Shown here piece after piece: positions 1 through 7,145 of a DNA stretch of 64,000 bases (the stretch's first letter is position 1; each line of letters begins with the position of its first letter). This DNA is from Acidobacteriota bacterium (lineage in GTDB: Bacteria > Acidobacteriota > Vicinamibacteria > Vicinamibacterales > CAVVIG01). The DNA lies in NCBI GenBank assembly GCA_003222395.1, contig QHWB01000052.1, positions 186,001 through 250,000 of the forward strand, written 5' to 3'. The position numbers and the translations under genes were made by a program. A model generated the notes under the pieces. The model saw only the letters and a program-made list of their open reading frames with translations, did no database searches and was not told the DNA's origin.

Positions 1-204
1 CACTTCGGCCGCCGGACCCGCCGCAACGATCTTGTTGCCTTCGACGAGGACAGCGGCGCGATGAATCGGCGGAACCTCGTACCCGGTCACCAGCATGCCG
101 CCGACGAGCGCGAGCCGCTTCGGCGTCTGCGCGCGAGCCGCGGGCGCGCTGACGAGCGAGGCGGCCATGGCAGCGACCGTTATCCCTCGACGGATGAGCG
201 ACAT
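1..204 (-). CDS. Amidohydrolase, N-terminal part, cut by the window edge
   Basis: Sixty-eight codons are visible before the left edge. They start at an ATG and read MSLIRRGITVAAMAASLVSA, a typical signal peptide with an alanine-rich core that probably ends near ARAQ. The mature part begins LALVGGMLVTGYE and continues with IHRAAVLVEGNKIVAAGP. This is the small beta-sandwich found at the N-terminus of exported imidazolonepropionase-like amidohydrolases. The metal-binding HxH strand lies outside the window, so substrate and activity cannot be judged. It follows the broken TonB receptor by 24 bases on the same strand. Family assignment is fairly safe; specificity is unknown. Confidence 0.75.
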   Translation of the reverse strand, partial: MSLIRRGITVAAMAASLVSAPAARAQTPKRLALVGGMLVTGYEVPPIHRAAVLVEGNKIVAAGPAAEV

Positions 205-228
205 ACGAACCTCCAACTCCGACTCCGA

Positions 229-1347
229 CTAGAACGAATAGCGCAGGCCCCACTGAATCTGGCGGGCGGGACGCGCCGAGCTCGGGATGAGGAACGAGGT
301 CGTGTTCATGTTCCCGTTGTACCCGGACAGGTTCACGTGGTTCGTCAGGTTGAACGTCTCGAGGAACACTTCCATCCGATGATGATCGGCGAACGGGAAC
401 GCCTTGGTCGCGCGCATGTCGAAGCGGCGTCCGCTGCGTCCCGCGCAGCGTGCTGAAGAAATCGACGCCGTCAATCCGCTGCTTCGAGAACGTGTACGAC
501 ACCTGCAGGCTGTTGGCGCCGCGCACGCGCGTGCGCAGCTGCATCTGCAGCGCGTTGTAGGTGCTCGTGACGTAGTTCTCCATCGAGAGCACCTGCGCGA
601 ACTGCGGCACCGGCCGCGGGTTCGCCGCGTTGACCGCGCCGGATGCCGGCAGGTTCAGATCCACGAGGCCGATCTGATCGCGCCCGAGCGCGTTGACGTA
701 GTCGACGTCGAGCGAAGTGACGCGGTTGATCTGCCAGCCGAAGCCGACAGTGCTGTTCAGAGAGGATGGCAGCTTGAAGTGGTCCGAAATCAGCGTGCCG
801 ATGTTGGTCGCGGCCGTCGCCGCGAACTGGCTGAGCGTCTTCCCGCCGAGCACGCCCTTGATGTCCGGGAAGAACTTCATCGCGTTCGGATCGGTGATGA
901 ACACCGAGCTGCTCGTCGTCTGGTTCATCGTGCGCGTCTCGAACCACGGCCGGTTGCGCGTCACGTATCGGCCCCACCCGCCGCGCAGGACGAGCGATCC
1001 GGTGCCGCTCACGTCGAACGTGGCGCCGAGCCGCGGCTGAAGCGTGTCGAGGTCCATGCCGGCGTCGGCATTTCCGCGGAAGCGCGCGAGCGGCGCGTAG
1101 AACGGATCCTTCAGCAGGTCGCTGTAAAACCCGTTGATTCGCATGTTGGTGTCGGCGTCGTAACGCAGCCCGGCGTTGACGTGGAGCCTCGGCCGCAGCT
1201 GCCACTCGTCCTGGACGTAGGCCGCAACCTGCGTCGATTTGTAGTCGTAGAACCCCGGCAGCTGCATCGTGAACGACGTCGGATACGTGCGCCGATCCAC
1301 ATCAGCGCTGCAAACGCGAGGAACAACCGAGAGGTTGACTGCTTCAT
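229..1347 (-). pseudogene. TonB-dependent receptor remnant with internal deletion and frameshift
   Basis: A strong AGGAGG site precedes ATG 1347, which begins MKQSTSRLFLAFAALMWIGA, a good signal peptide. Within about 20 codons this frame becomes arginine-rich nonsense. A different frame then reads as mid-to-late beta-barrel: YKSTQVAAYVQDEWQLRPRL, NAGLRYDADTN, QVSYTFSKQRIDG. The carboxypeptidase-like domain and the plug, about 500 residues or more in intact relatives, are missing. Around 430-445 the frame changes again, and the C-terminus RRFDMRATKAF...QIQWGLRYSF, with the usual terminal phenylalanine, follows. This needs one large deletion near 1270-1330 and a one-base indel near 440. It lies 55 bases after the metallo-hydrolase on the same strand. 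It is either a dead gene or an assembly collapse; no functional receptor can be made as read. Confidence 0.85.
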
Positions 1348-1402
1348 GTTCACCTCCTGGGATACGCGATGAGAGCGCGAGAGAAGATGCGGCATGCCGT
1401 CG

Positions 1403-2410
1403 CTACTGTGCGCGCGCGAGACCGGCCTGCGCGCACTCGTCGACGACGGTGAGGTAGCGCTGAACGCCGCTCGTGCCGATCACGTACGGATGAGGCTCGC
1501 CGGGCTTGCGCCGCTCGAGCGCAGGAAGCTTGGTTTTCGATCCGTCGAAGATGGTGTGGTTCGAGATGAGCACGTCGGCGCCCGCTTTCGCGGTGACTTC
1601 CTTGAACCGGCGCGCCGACCTGCTGTAGGTCTCGAACCAGAAACGCGCGGGGCGATCCGGTGTGATGTATGCGGATTGATTCGCCATCCAGTTGAACGCC
1701 GTGCCGCCCCACGACGCCGCGACGTGCGGCGTGCCGTGGTCGGTCACCGGAAACACGGTCGACAGCGTGCCGAGCGTGTGGCCGGGCGTCGCGTAGATCG
1801 TGATGGTGGTGTCGCCGAGCGTGAGCTTCTGTCCGTCGGTGGCCACCAGATCGCGGCGCGGCCTGGTGCCGTTGCTGCGATCGAGCAGGTCCCAGTCGGC
1901 CGCGCCGAGGAGCACGTGCGCGTTGAAGCGATCCTGAAGGTACTTCGCGCCGCCGGAATGATCGGAGTGCCCGTGGCTGACGATCACATACTTGATCGTC
2001 GCGGGATCGAGCCCCATCTTCTTCAGCCCGCCCGCCACCTCGTCGTCGACTGAATAGTCGAAGATCGAGTCGATGAGGATGATGCCCGCGGACGTCGTGA
2101 CGGCCCAGACCGAGTATTCGGTCTGACCGAGGAAATAGAGATTGTCGAAGACCTTCACCGGCTCCGCGTGCCAGCTGTCGCGTGGCGGCGGACCGGCGGG
2201 TCGCGGCGGCGCGGCGCCTCGTGCCGATCCCGACGTCGCTGCAGCGGGGGACGGAACGGCCTCGGAGCAGATGCGGTTGAACACGCCGGCGAAATCGGCG
2301 CCGGCTGCCGCCTTCGCAGCGGCGACATGAGCCTCGCTCGCGGTCTGCGCGTCCGCGGAGACGAAGCTCACGGTGATCGCCAACACGACCGTCGAGACGA
2401 AGGCCTTCAC
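1403..2410 (-). CDS. Secreted MBL-fold metallo-hydrolase, subclass B3-like
   Basis: 335 residues. An AGGAGG site just upstream fits the GTG at 2410; the ATG in another frame at 2412 hits a stop at once, so GTG is chosen. Residues 1-22 are a signal peptide, so the enzyme is likely periplasmic. The fold signature SHGHSDH gives H146, H148, D150 and H151. A third zinc histidine sits in ATPGHT (H211) and a last one in SNHTIFDG (H285). This spacing matches subclass B3 metallo-beta-lactamases and related exported hydrolases. A Pro/Ala/Gly-rich stretch (about residues 52-78) separates signal peptide and enzyme. Known relatives include both beta-lactamases and enzymes of unknown substrate, so resistance should not be assumed. 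Confidence 0.88.
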   Translation of the reverse strand: MKAFVSTVVLAITVSFVSADAQTASEAHVAAAKAAAGADFAGVFNRICSEAVPSPAAATSGSARGAAPPRPAGPPPRDSWHAEPVKVFDNLYFLGQTEYSVWAVTTSAGIILIDSIFDYSVDDEVAGGLKKMGLDPATIKYVIVSHGHSDHSGGAKYLQDRFNAHVLLGAADWDLLDRSNGTRPRRDLVATDGQKLTLGDTTITIYATPGHTLGTLSTVFPVTDHGTPHVAASWGGTAFNWMANQSAYITPDRPARFWFETYSRSARRFKEVTAKAGADVLISNHTIFDGSKTKLPALERRKPGEPHPYVIGTSGVQRYLTVVDECAQAGLARAQ

Positions 2411-2411
2411 A

Positions 2412-2627
2412 TCATCCTCCTCGCGTGGCGCCGATTGTACTCGGGAAGGCGTCCGTCAGAGATAGGAGAGCCACCCCGATCGCGCCGAAGAAGTCGCGCG
2501 TGTGGTCGCGCGCCATCAGGATCATGATGGCGCCCCGGACGACGTCGATCGATTCGACGCGGCGGCGCCTGTGTCGAGCGGGCTCGGCGTGCGACCCTTC
2601 GAGAGCCTCAGGGTCGTCCCGCGCCAT
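2412..2627 (-). pseudogene. DUF1624/HGSNAT-like acyltransferase remnant
   Basis: The translation contains RVESIDVVRGAIMILMARDH followed by TRDFFGAIGV. This is the first transmembrane segment and the conserved D-H-R-FFG stretch at the N-terminus of DUF1624 (heparan-alpha-glucosaminide N-acetyltransferase-like) proteins, normally about 350-400 residues. After about 45 recognisable residues it turns into ALLSLTDAF and stops at 2412, inside the ribosome-binding region of the metallo-hydrolase. The rest of the membrane protein is absent. The gene seems to have been cut by a deletion that fused its start to the next gene's leader. Confidence 0.7.
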
Positions 2628-2974
2628 GTCGAGGGACGATGAACTCTGGACGCGCGAGTCGAAGGACGCAACGCCGCGAACGGTTTTGGTTGCCGTGGCC
2701 GCCTCGCTTCAGTCCTGCGGCCGTCGCGTGGGCGGCGTCGGCGCCGGCGTCGGCAGGTTCATGATGTTCCTCTGCGGAAGCGTGACAGGGTTTCCGGGCG
2801 GCGTGACGATAGCGTCGATTCGCGCGCGGCAAGCGGCAAATTTCGCCGATGGCCACGACGACAGGGGGACCGGAAATCGTGTAAGGCGATCTCCGATTAC
2901 GGATAGTCCAAAAACGTAATAAACAGCCCGCATGAAGCGAGGCTGGAGCAGGAAGGGAGGCGACGCCGGAACGA
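2628..2974. other. Stretch without a convincing gene
   Basis: Both strands carry only short frames without a recognisable domain. One minus frame (2709-2933) ends in a proline/threonine-rich tail (LPTPAPTPPTRRPQD) that could be the end of a lost protein. There is no good ribosome-binding site or homologous motif to support it. Part of this stretch may be the leader of the DUF1624 remnant. Confidence 0.4.
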
Positions 2975-4537
2975 CTACCGCCTCAGCAGACCCAGCAGTC
3001 CCTTCTTGACCGAGTCGTTGGTCAACCGCTTCTCCACTTCGTCGGCCGCCGCGTTGCGGATCGCGCGTTTGGTCAGGTCGGCGGTGTCGATGGCGACGTG
3101 CGGCGCCGCGATGGGACCGGCGACGGTCGCGGGCAGCGTGACGCGTCCGCTTTCCTGCGTGTAGCGCAGGAGATCGCTGCCGCCCTGCTGCGACAGCGCA
3201 TCGGACAGCTGCACCTTCCCCTTCAGGTTCACCGTCGACGCCATCGTCTGGACGGCGCCCTGAGCGTCCAGCATCAGGTTCTCCGATTCGAACCTGATGT
3301 CGTCGCTGGTCAGGTCGCCGTTGGCGATTCGCAGCGTCGCGCCAAGCCTCGAGAATTTTTCGTCCTTCGACCAGCCGGTCAACCCTCCGCCGGCACCGGG
3401 ACGCATCGACGTCGCGACGACGATGGTGCGCAGGAGACCGAGGTTCTTCACGACGCCGTCGACGATGTCGACGCGCGCCGTTCCGCGAATCGTCGACGCG
3501 ATATCGGCCGCGTCGCTCGCGCGTCCCGAGCAGTCGAGCCGTCCGGACAAACGACCCGAGATGGTGTCGGGGTTGCCGGCGAACCGCGTCGCGGCGGCCA
3601 CGTCGACGTCGGCGACGGTCGCGCGCGCGCGGAACGCGAGCGCGTCTGAGGCCGGAGCAAACGTCGCGGATCCGTCGTAGCGGCCGCCGAACACGGAGAA
3701 GCGAATCGGATCGAGCGCGACCGCCTGCGCGGATATGCGCGCGCGGCCGGAGAACTTGTCGAGCACGAGCCCGCGGAACGTCGCGCGATCGGCGTCGAGC
3801 GAGACCGCGAGATTCAACATCGCGCTTCCCGTCCGGCGGCGCGACGAAGGTGCGGCGCGTTCGGACGCGGCGCCGCCGGAGAAGGCGGACGCGAACCGCG
3901 CGAGCTGATCGACGTTCAACGCGCTCGCTTTCACGGCGATCTCGCCGGAGGGGCCCGAAAGGTCGAGGATCCTGCCCGTCGCCGTCATCCTCGTGCCGTC
4001 GGCAGCCAGCGACGCGCGGCGCAGCAGAATCTCGCGGTCTCGCGGCTCCAATTCGACGTCGCCGCGCAACGTCCGTCCGCCGCTCACGATTTCGACGTCG
4101 CGCAGCACGATTTCATCGATCGAGACGATCTGAACGGGTGACGGGCGTGCGGCGGCCGCGCCGGATGGCTCGTTCGGACGCTCCGGCATGTTGATCGGCG
4201 GCAGCGGCAGCTCGATGCGCGCGCCGTTCAACCTGACCGACCCGTGCTCGATCCGGCGCGACAGCAGCGCGCGGACGTCCGTGCCGACGCGCAGGTCGGC
4301 GAGCCGTACTCGCACGGGACTGCCGATGGCGACGTCGCCGAGCCGGATCTCCACGCGCGGAAACGCGCTCGCACTGATCTCGCCAATCGTCACCGGTTGC
4401 CCGATGGCCTTCGCGAGCTGCGCGGCGAGCGCGGAACGAACCGCGTCTCCGGTGAAGACGGCTCTCGCCCAGAGAAATCCGCCGCCCACGACAATGAGCG
4501 CCGCCATGAGTGCGGTGACAGCAATCCTCTTTTTCAT
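2975..4537 (-). CDS. AsmA family inner-membrane protein
   Basis: 520 residues from ATG 4537 (MKKRIAVTALMAALIVVGGG). This start is chosen because it opens directly on an uncleaved membrane anchor; the open frame continues upstream only through repeat DNA. After the anchor come VFTGDAVRSALAAQLAKAIG and VTIGEISASAFPRVEIRLGD, the opening of the AsmA domain. The C-terminal half has the second AsmA module: a beta-rich repeat with DGVVKNLGLL, then NLMLDAQGAVQTMASTVNLK and VAGPIAAPHVAIDTADL. AsmA-like proteins are long beta-taco proteins in the periplasm linked to outer-membrane lipid homeostasis. The ATG lies only 11 bases from a repeat cluster. Confidence 0.85.
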   Translation of the reverse strand: MKKRIAVTALMAALIVVGGGFLWARAVFTGDAVRSALAAQLAKAIGQPVTIGEISASAFPRVEIRLGDVAIGSPVRVRLADLRVGTDVRALLSRRIEHGSVRLNGARIELPLPPINMPERPNEPSGAAAARPSPVQIVSIDEIVLRDVEIVSGGRTLRGDVELEPRDREILLRRASLAADGTRMTATGRILDLSGPSGEIAVKASALNVDQLARFASAFSGGAASERAAPSSRRRTGSAMLNLAVSLDADRATFRGLVLDKFSGRARISAQAVALDPIRFSVFGGRYDGSATFAPASDALAFRARATVADVDVAAATRFAGNPDTISGRLSGRLDCSGRASDAADIASTIRGTARVDIVDGVVKNLGLLRTIVVATSMRPGAGGGLTGWSKDEKFSRLGATLRIANGDLTSDDIRFESENLMLDAQGAVQTMASTVNLKGKVQLSDALSQQGGSDLLRYTQESGRVTLPATVAGPIAAPHVAIDTADLTKRAIRNAAADEVEKRLTNDSVKKGLLGLLRR

Positions 4538-4548
4538 TTTCTTATCGC

Positions 4549-4653
4549 GCGGGGCCCCACCCCCGCGCGCTGATGCGCTCGGGGCATTGTTCAATGCCCG
4601 CGGGGCCCCACCCCCGCTCGGGCACCCCAGCGCGCCGACAACGCGCGCTGGGG
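4549..4653. repeat. Extragenic palindrome cluster, GGGGCCCC family, two copies
   Basis: The 18-mer GCGGGGCCCCACCCCCGC occurs at 4549-4566 and again at 4600-4617. Between them is a hairpin, GGGCATTG/CAATGCCC (4582-4599). A second hairpin, CCCCAGCGCG/CGCGCTGGGG, lies at 4625-4653. A third exact copy of the 18-mer occurs at 20002-20019, again followed by CGCTCGG and CATTGTT. The cluster ends 11 bases before the AsmA start codon. The following 4654-4926 is GC-rich and holds no gene that could be recognised. Confidence 0.8.
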
Positions 4654-4926
4654 ATCCCGCTCGCCTCGCTCGCGCGTTCGCGCTCGCTCGAGCCGCAGGC
4701 GCTGCCCTCGCGCATATCCAGAACAGAACGTCGCAAACAGCTGAAACGTCACCGCTCGCGGTTGCGCAAGGACCATACCAGCCAGACGAAGCGGCGAGCG
4801 AATCAGAACGCCGCACTTCTGCGTGGCGAATGCGACGGCCGCGTCGTGCTGCGGCCGCGGAGGCGGTCGTCTGTCTGACAGAAAGCGTTGGGCGGTTTCA
4901 GATGTTGCAGCCGGCGAAATGCGGCG

Positions 4927-5892
4927 CTACTTTCCCGTTTCGCCGGCGCGGGCGCCGCGAAGGACGCCTTCCACCGCCCGGTTTCCCTCGTGGCACGCGT
5001 ACTCGTAAATCGTGTACGCGCGATCGCGATGCAGCGGAATCGACACCGTCCACGGCCGCGTGAACATCGCCGGATCGTCAATCGTCGCTTCGTAGGTGAT
5101 CGTGTTCGCGTCGATCGGCGTGAAGCGCTCGACGACGTGCAGCGATTCGGTCTGCGGCACGCCTTTGATGCGGCCCGCCGCCGCCGACGTGGCAATCCAC
5201 CCCTTGTTGTTGTAATTCGTCGTGTCGACGATGAGCGTGTTCCCTTCCCAATGACCGCGCGGATCGCCGTTCCACGATCGGACGCGCGACGGCAGATGCG
5301 CGCGGCCGTCGATCGGGATGATGCGCGGCTCGTGAATCATCTCGTAGTGAATCATCACGTAGCCCGGCGTCTGTACGATCTGGTACGCGTTGTTGTAGCC
5401 GGCGGGGAACATGCCGCCGGGCACGCCGCGCGTGATGCACCGATCCCACACGCTCATGAACTCGTACGAGTCGCCTTCGTGCGCGGCGTTGTTGCGGCGC
5501 GCCGCTTCGGCTTCCGGCCGCAGCGGCACGCGCCCGTCCGGCGGATCGACGACGAGCGACGTGCGCCGCGTCGAGACGACGCGTTCGCCGGAATCGAACC
5601 AGAACTGGTTGTAGCTGCCGACGTCGCCGGCGCGCGGCGGACCGTCCTCTTCGCGGGCGCTGGCGGCCTGCCGCTCGAGCGCGGCGGCCTCCGCTTCGGT
5701 CAGGAACGCCTTGTCGCGCAGATTCGCCGGCCGTTCGAGCGGCGTGATCGTGGCGTTGGTCCAGACGCCCTGCAGGTTGGGTTGACCGTCGGGCGTGCGC
5801 GGCGGCGTCCACGCGCCGGATTGTCCGGCGGCGGACACGCCGCCGAGCGCGGCAGCGGCCACGACGAGGGCGAGTCGGATGTTTCGATGCAT
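4927..5892 (-). CDS. Secreted protein of unknown function
   Basis: 321 residues from ATG 5892. A GGAGG six bases upstream supports this start over the ones further 5'. Residues 1-25 form a signal peptide (MHRNIRLALVVAAAALGGVS). The mature part has QPNLQGVWTNATITPLERP near its N-terminus and YEMIHEPRIIPIDGR, HWEGNTLIVDTTNYN and VVERFTPIDANTITYEATI further on. This family of about 300-350 residues is common and multi-copy in acidobacterial genomes, always annotated as hypothetical as far as I recall. The regular beta-rich segments suggest a small beta-barrel or sandwich. No catalytic motif was recognised. It lies on the same strand as the propeller gene upstream, 85 bases away. Confidence 0.75.
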   Translation of the reverse strand: MHRNIRLALVVAAAALGGVSAAGQSGAWTPPRTPDGQPNLQGVWTNATITPLERPANLRDKAFLTEAEAAALERQAASAREEDGPPRAGDVGSYNQFWFDSGERVVSTRRTSLVVDPPDGRVPLRPEAEAARRNNAAHEGDSYEFMSVWDRCITRGVPGGMFPAGYNNAYQIVQTPGYVMIHYEMIHEPRIIPIDGRAHLPSRVRSWNGDPRGHWEGNTLIVDTTNYNNKGWIATSAAAGRIKGVPQTESLHVVERFTPIDANTITYEATIDDPAMFTRPWTVSIPLHRDRAYTIYEYACHEGNRAVEGVLRGARAGETGK

Positions 5893-5977
5893 CTGTCCTC
5901 CCGACTGCCGGAGCGAGAACCTACATAATCGATAGCTGTCATAGCCACATATATAGCGCCCGAGCGCCGGCATCAGG

Positions 5978-7114
5978 TCATCGCGGCCGCACGACGTGGA
6001 AGGTGTTGTACATCATGTCCGCGTCAAGGGTAATCCGGCGGAGGTACTTGAATCCCTCCGCCTCGTAGAGATCGATGGTGTTCCCTGCTTCGTAGATGTA
6101 GAGAATCCGGCCGTTGGAGCTCGATCGAAGGGCCATCCGCGGGCGCGCGTCGAAAGTCACCTTGCTCTGAAACTTTCTGCCCGACATGTCGATCGTCCAG
6201 AGCTCGTACCGACCGATGTCCTGGAGCAGCATGTAGCCGTGCTTGCGGTCGCCTGCGAGTGCGAAGCTCACCTCCGCGTGTTCCGACGCGGGACCGAGCG
6301 GAAAGAAATCGATGCTCTTCCGTCCGAGGTTGACGCGGCCGACGACCAGCATGCGCCGCTTCTGCACCGGATCGCGCACCGTGAACAAGGCGGTGAAGTA
6401 GCCGGGCTCATCGTTGGTCTCGTCCATCGAGCTCAAATCGAAGCGGCCGACCGCGGCTTCGTTGGGCAGCGACAAATCCCACGCGTCGACCTTCGACAGG
6501 CTGGCCGCGTCGTAAATCACGATCTCGTTGGCAAAGACGTACAGCAGCTTCCCGTCGGGCGAGAAGCGGAGCTGCAGGTAGTAGTACTGCGGCTCGGGAT
6601 CGGTCGCCCATGGAACCGTTCGAACGACCTTGTGCTCCTTCAGGTCGTATTGAATGAACGTCGGAGCGCCAATCTCGAACCGGTCGACGAGCTTGGTGGC
6701 GGTACGCGCGACGAGCACCATGAAGCGGTTCTGCGGATCGACGTCGAACGCGAGCGCGCGGACGTGTCGATCCCCTTCGCTCAACGTGAAGGTGTCGAGC
6801 GTCTTTCGGCTCGCCACGTCGATGATCTCGAAGCGCTCCTGATCGGCGCTCTGGACGTAAAAGCGCGTGGCGTCGGCGGAAAGACGCATCGCCCACATGA
6901 GGCCCGTCTGCAGTGGAATTTCCGCCGTCAGTTTTTCCGTGGCTTCGTCGATGACGGCGATCCGCCTCGCGTAGGACCCGAGGTAGATTGTGCCGGTACC
7001 GCCCGTGATCTTCGGCGGGTCTGCCGCATCGACTGCAGCCACAGGCGCAGCACGGGAGTAAATGACGGCGGCAATCAAGCTGCAGGCGGCCGCCGCGGAC
7101 GACACGCGTCTCAT
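5978..7114 (-). CDS. Secreted beta-propeller protein (YVTN / amine-dehydrogenase beta-like)
   Basis: 378 residues with an N-terminal signal peptide (MRRVSSAAAACSLIAAVIYS). The rest is a series of four-stranded blades, each with a hydrophobic strand and an aspartate turn: RIAVIDEATEKLTAEIPLQT, FEIIDVASRKTLDTFTLSEG, LLYVFANEIVIYDAASLSKV, YELWTIDMSGRKFQSKV, and ILYIYEAGNTIDLYEAEGF. This matches seven-bladed propellers of the YVTN or quinohemoprotein amine-dehydrogenase beta type. No haem or quinone ligand was seen, so a binding role is as likely as a catalytic one. It follows the TonB receptor gene by 31 bases and may be co-transcribed with it. Confidence 0.78.
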   Translation of the reverse strand: MRRVSSAAAACSLIAAVIYSRAAPVAAVDAADPPKITGGTGTIYLGSYARRIAVIDEATEKLTAEIPLQTGLMWAMRLSADATRFYVQSADQERFEIIDVASRKTLDTFTLSEGDRHVRALAFDVDPQNRFMVLVARTATKLVDRFEIGAPTFIQYDLKEHKVVRTVPWATDPEPQYYYLQLRFSPDGKLLYVFANEIVIYDAASLSKVDAWDLSLPNEAAVGRFDLSSMDETNDEPGYFTALFTVRDPVQKRRMLVVGRVNLGRKSIDFFPLGPASEHAEVSFALAGDRKHGYMLLQDIGRYELWTIDMSGRKFQSKVTFDARPRMALRSSSNGRILYIYEAGNTIDLYEAEGFKYLRRITLDADMMYNTFHVVRPR

Positions 7115-7145
7115 GGCGGCGGCCAGTCTACCATCGCGCGACTCC

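Noticed and set aside
1403-2410. Calling the metallo-hydrolase a beta-lactamase
   Set aside because: The zinc motif fits subclass B3, but many exported relatives are not lactamases, and no resistance context is present.
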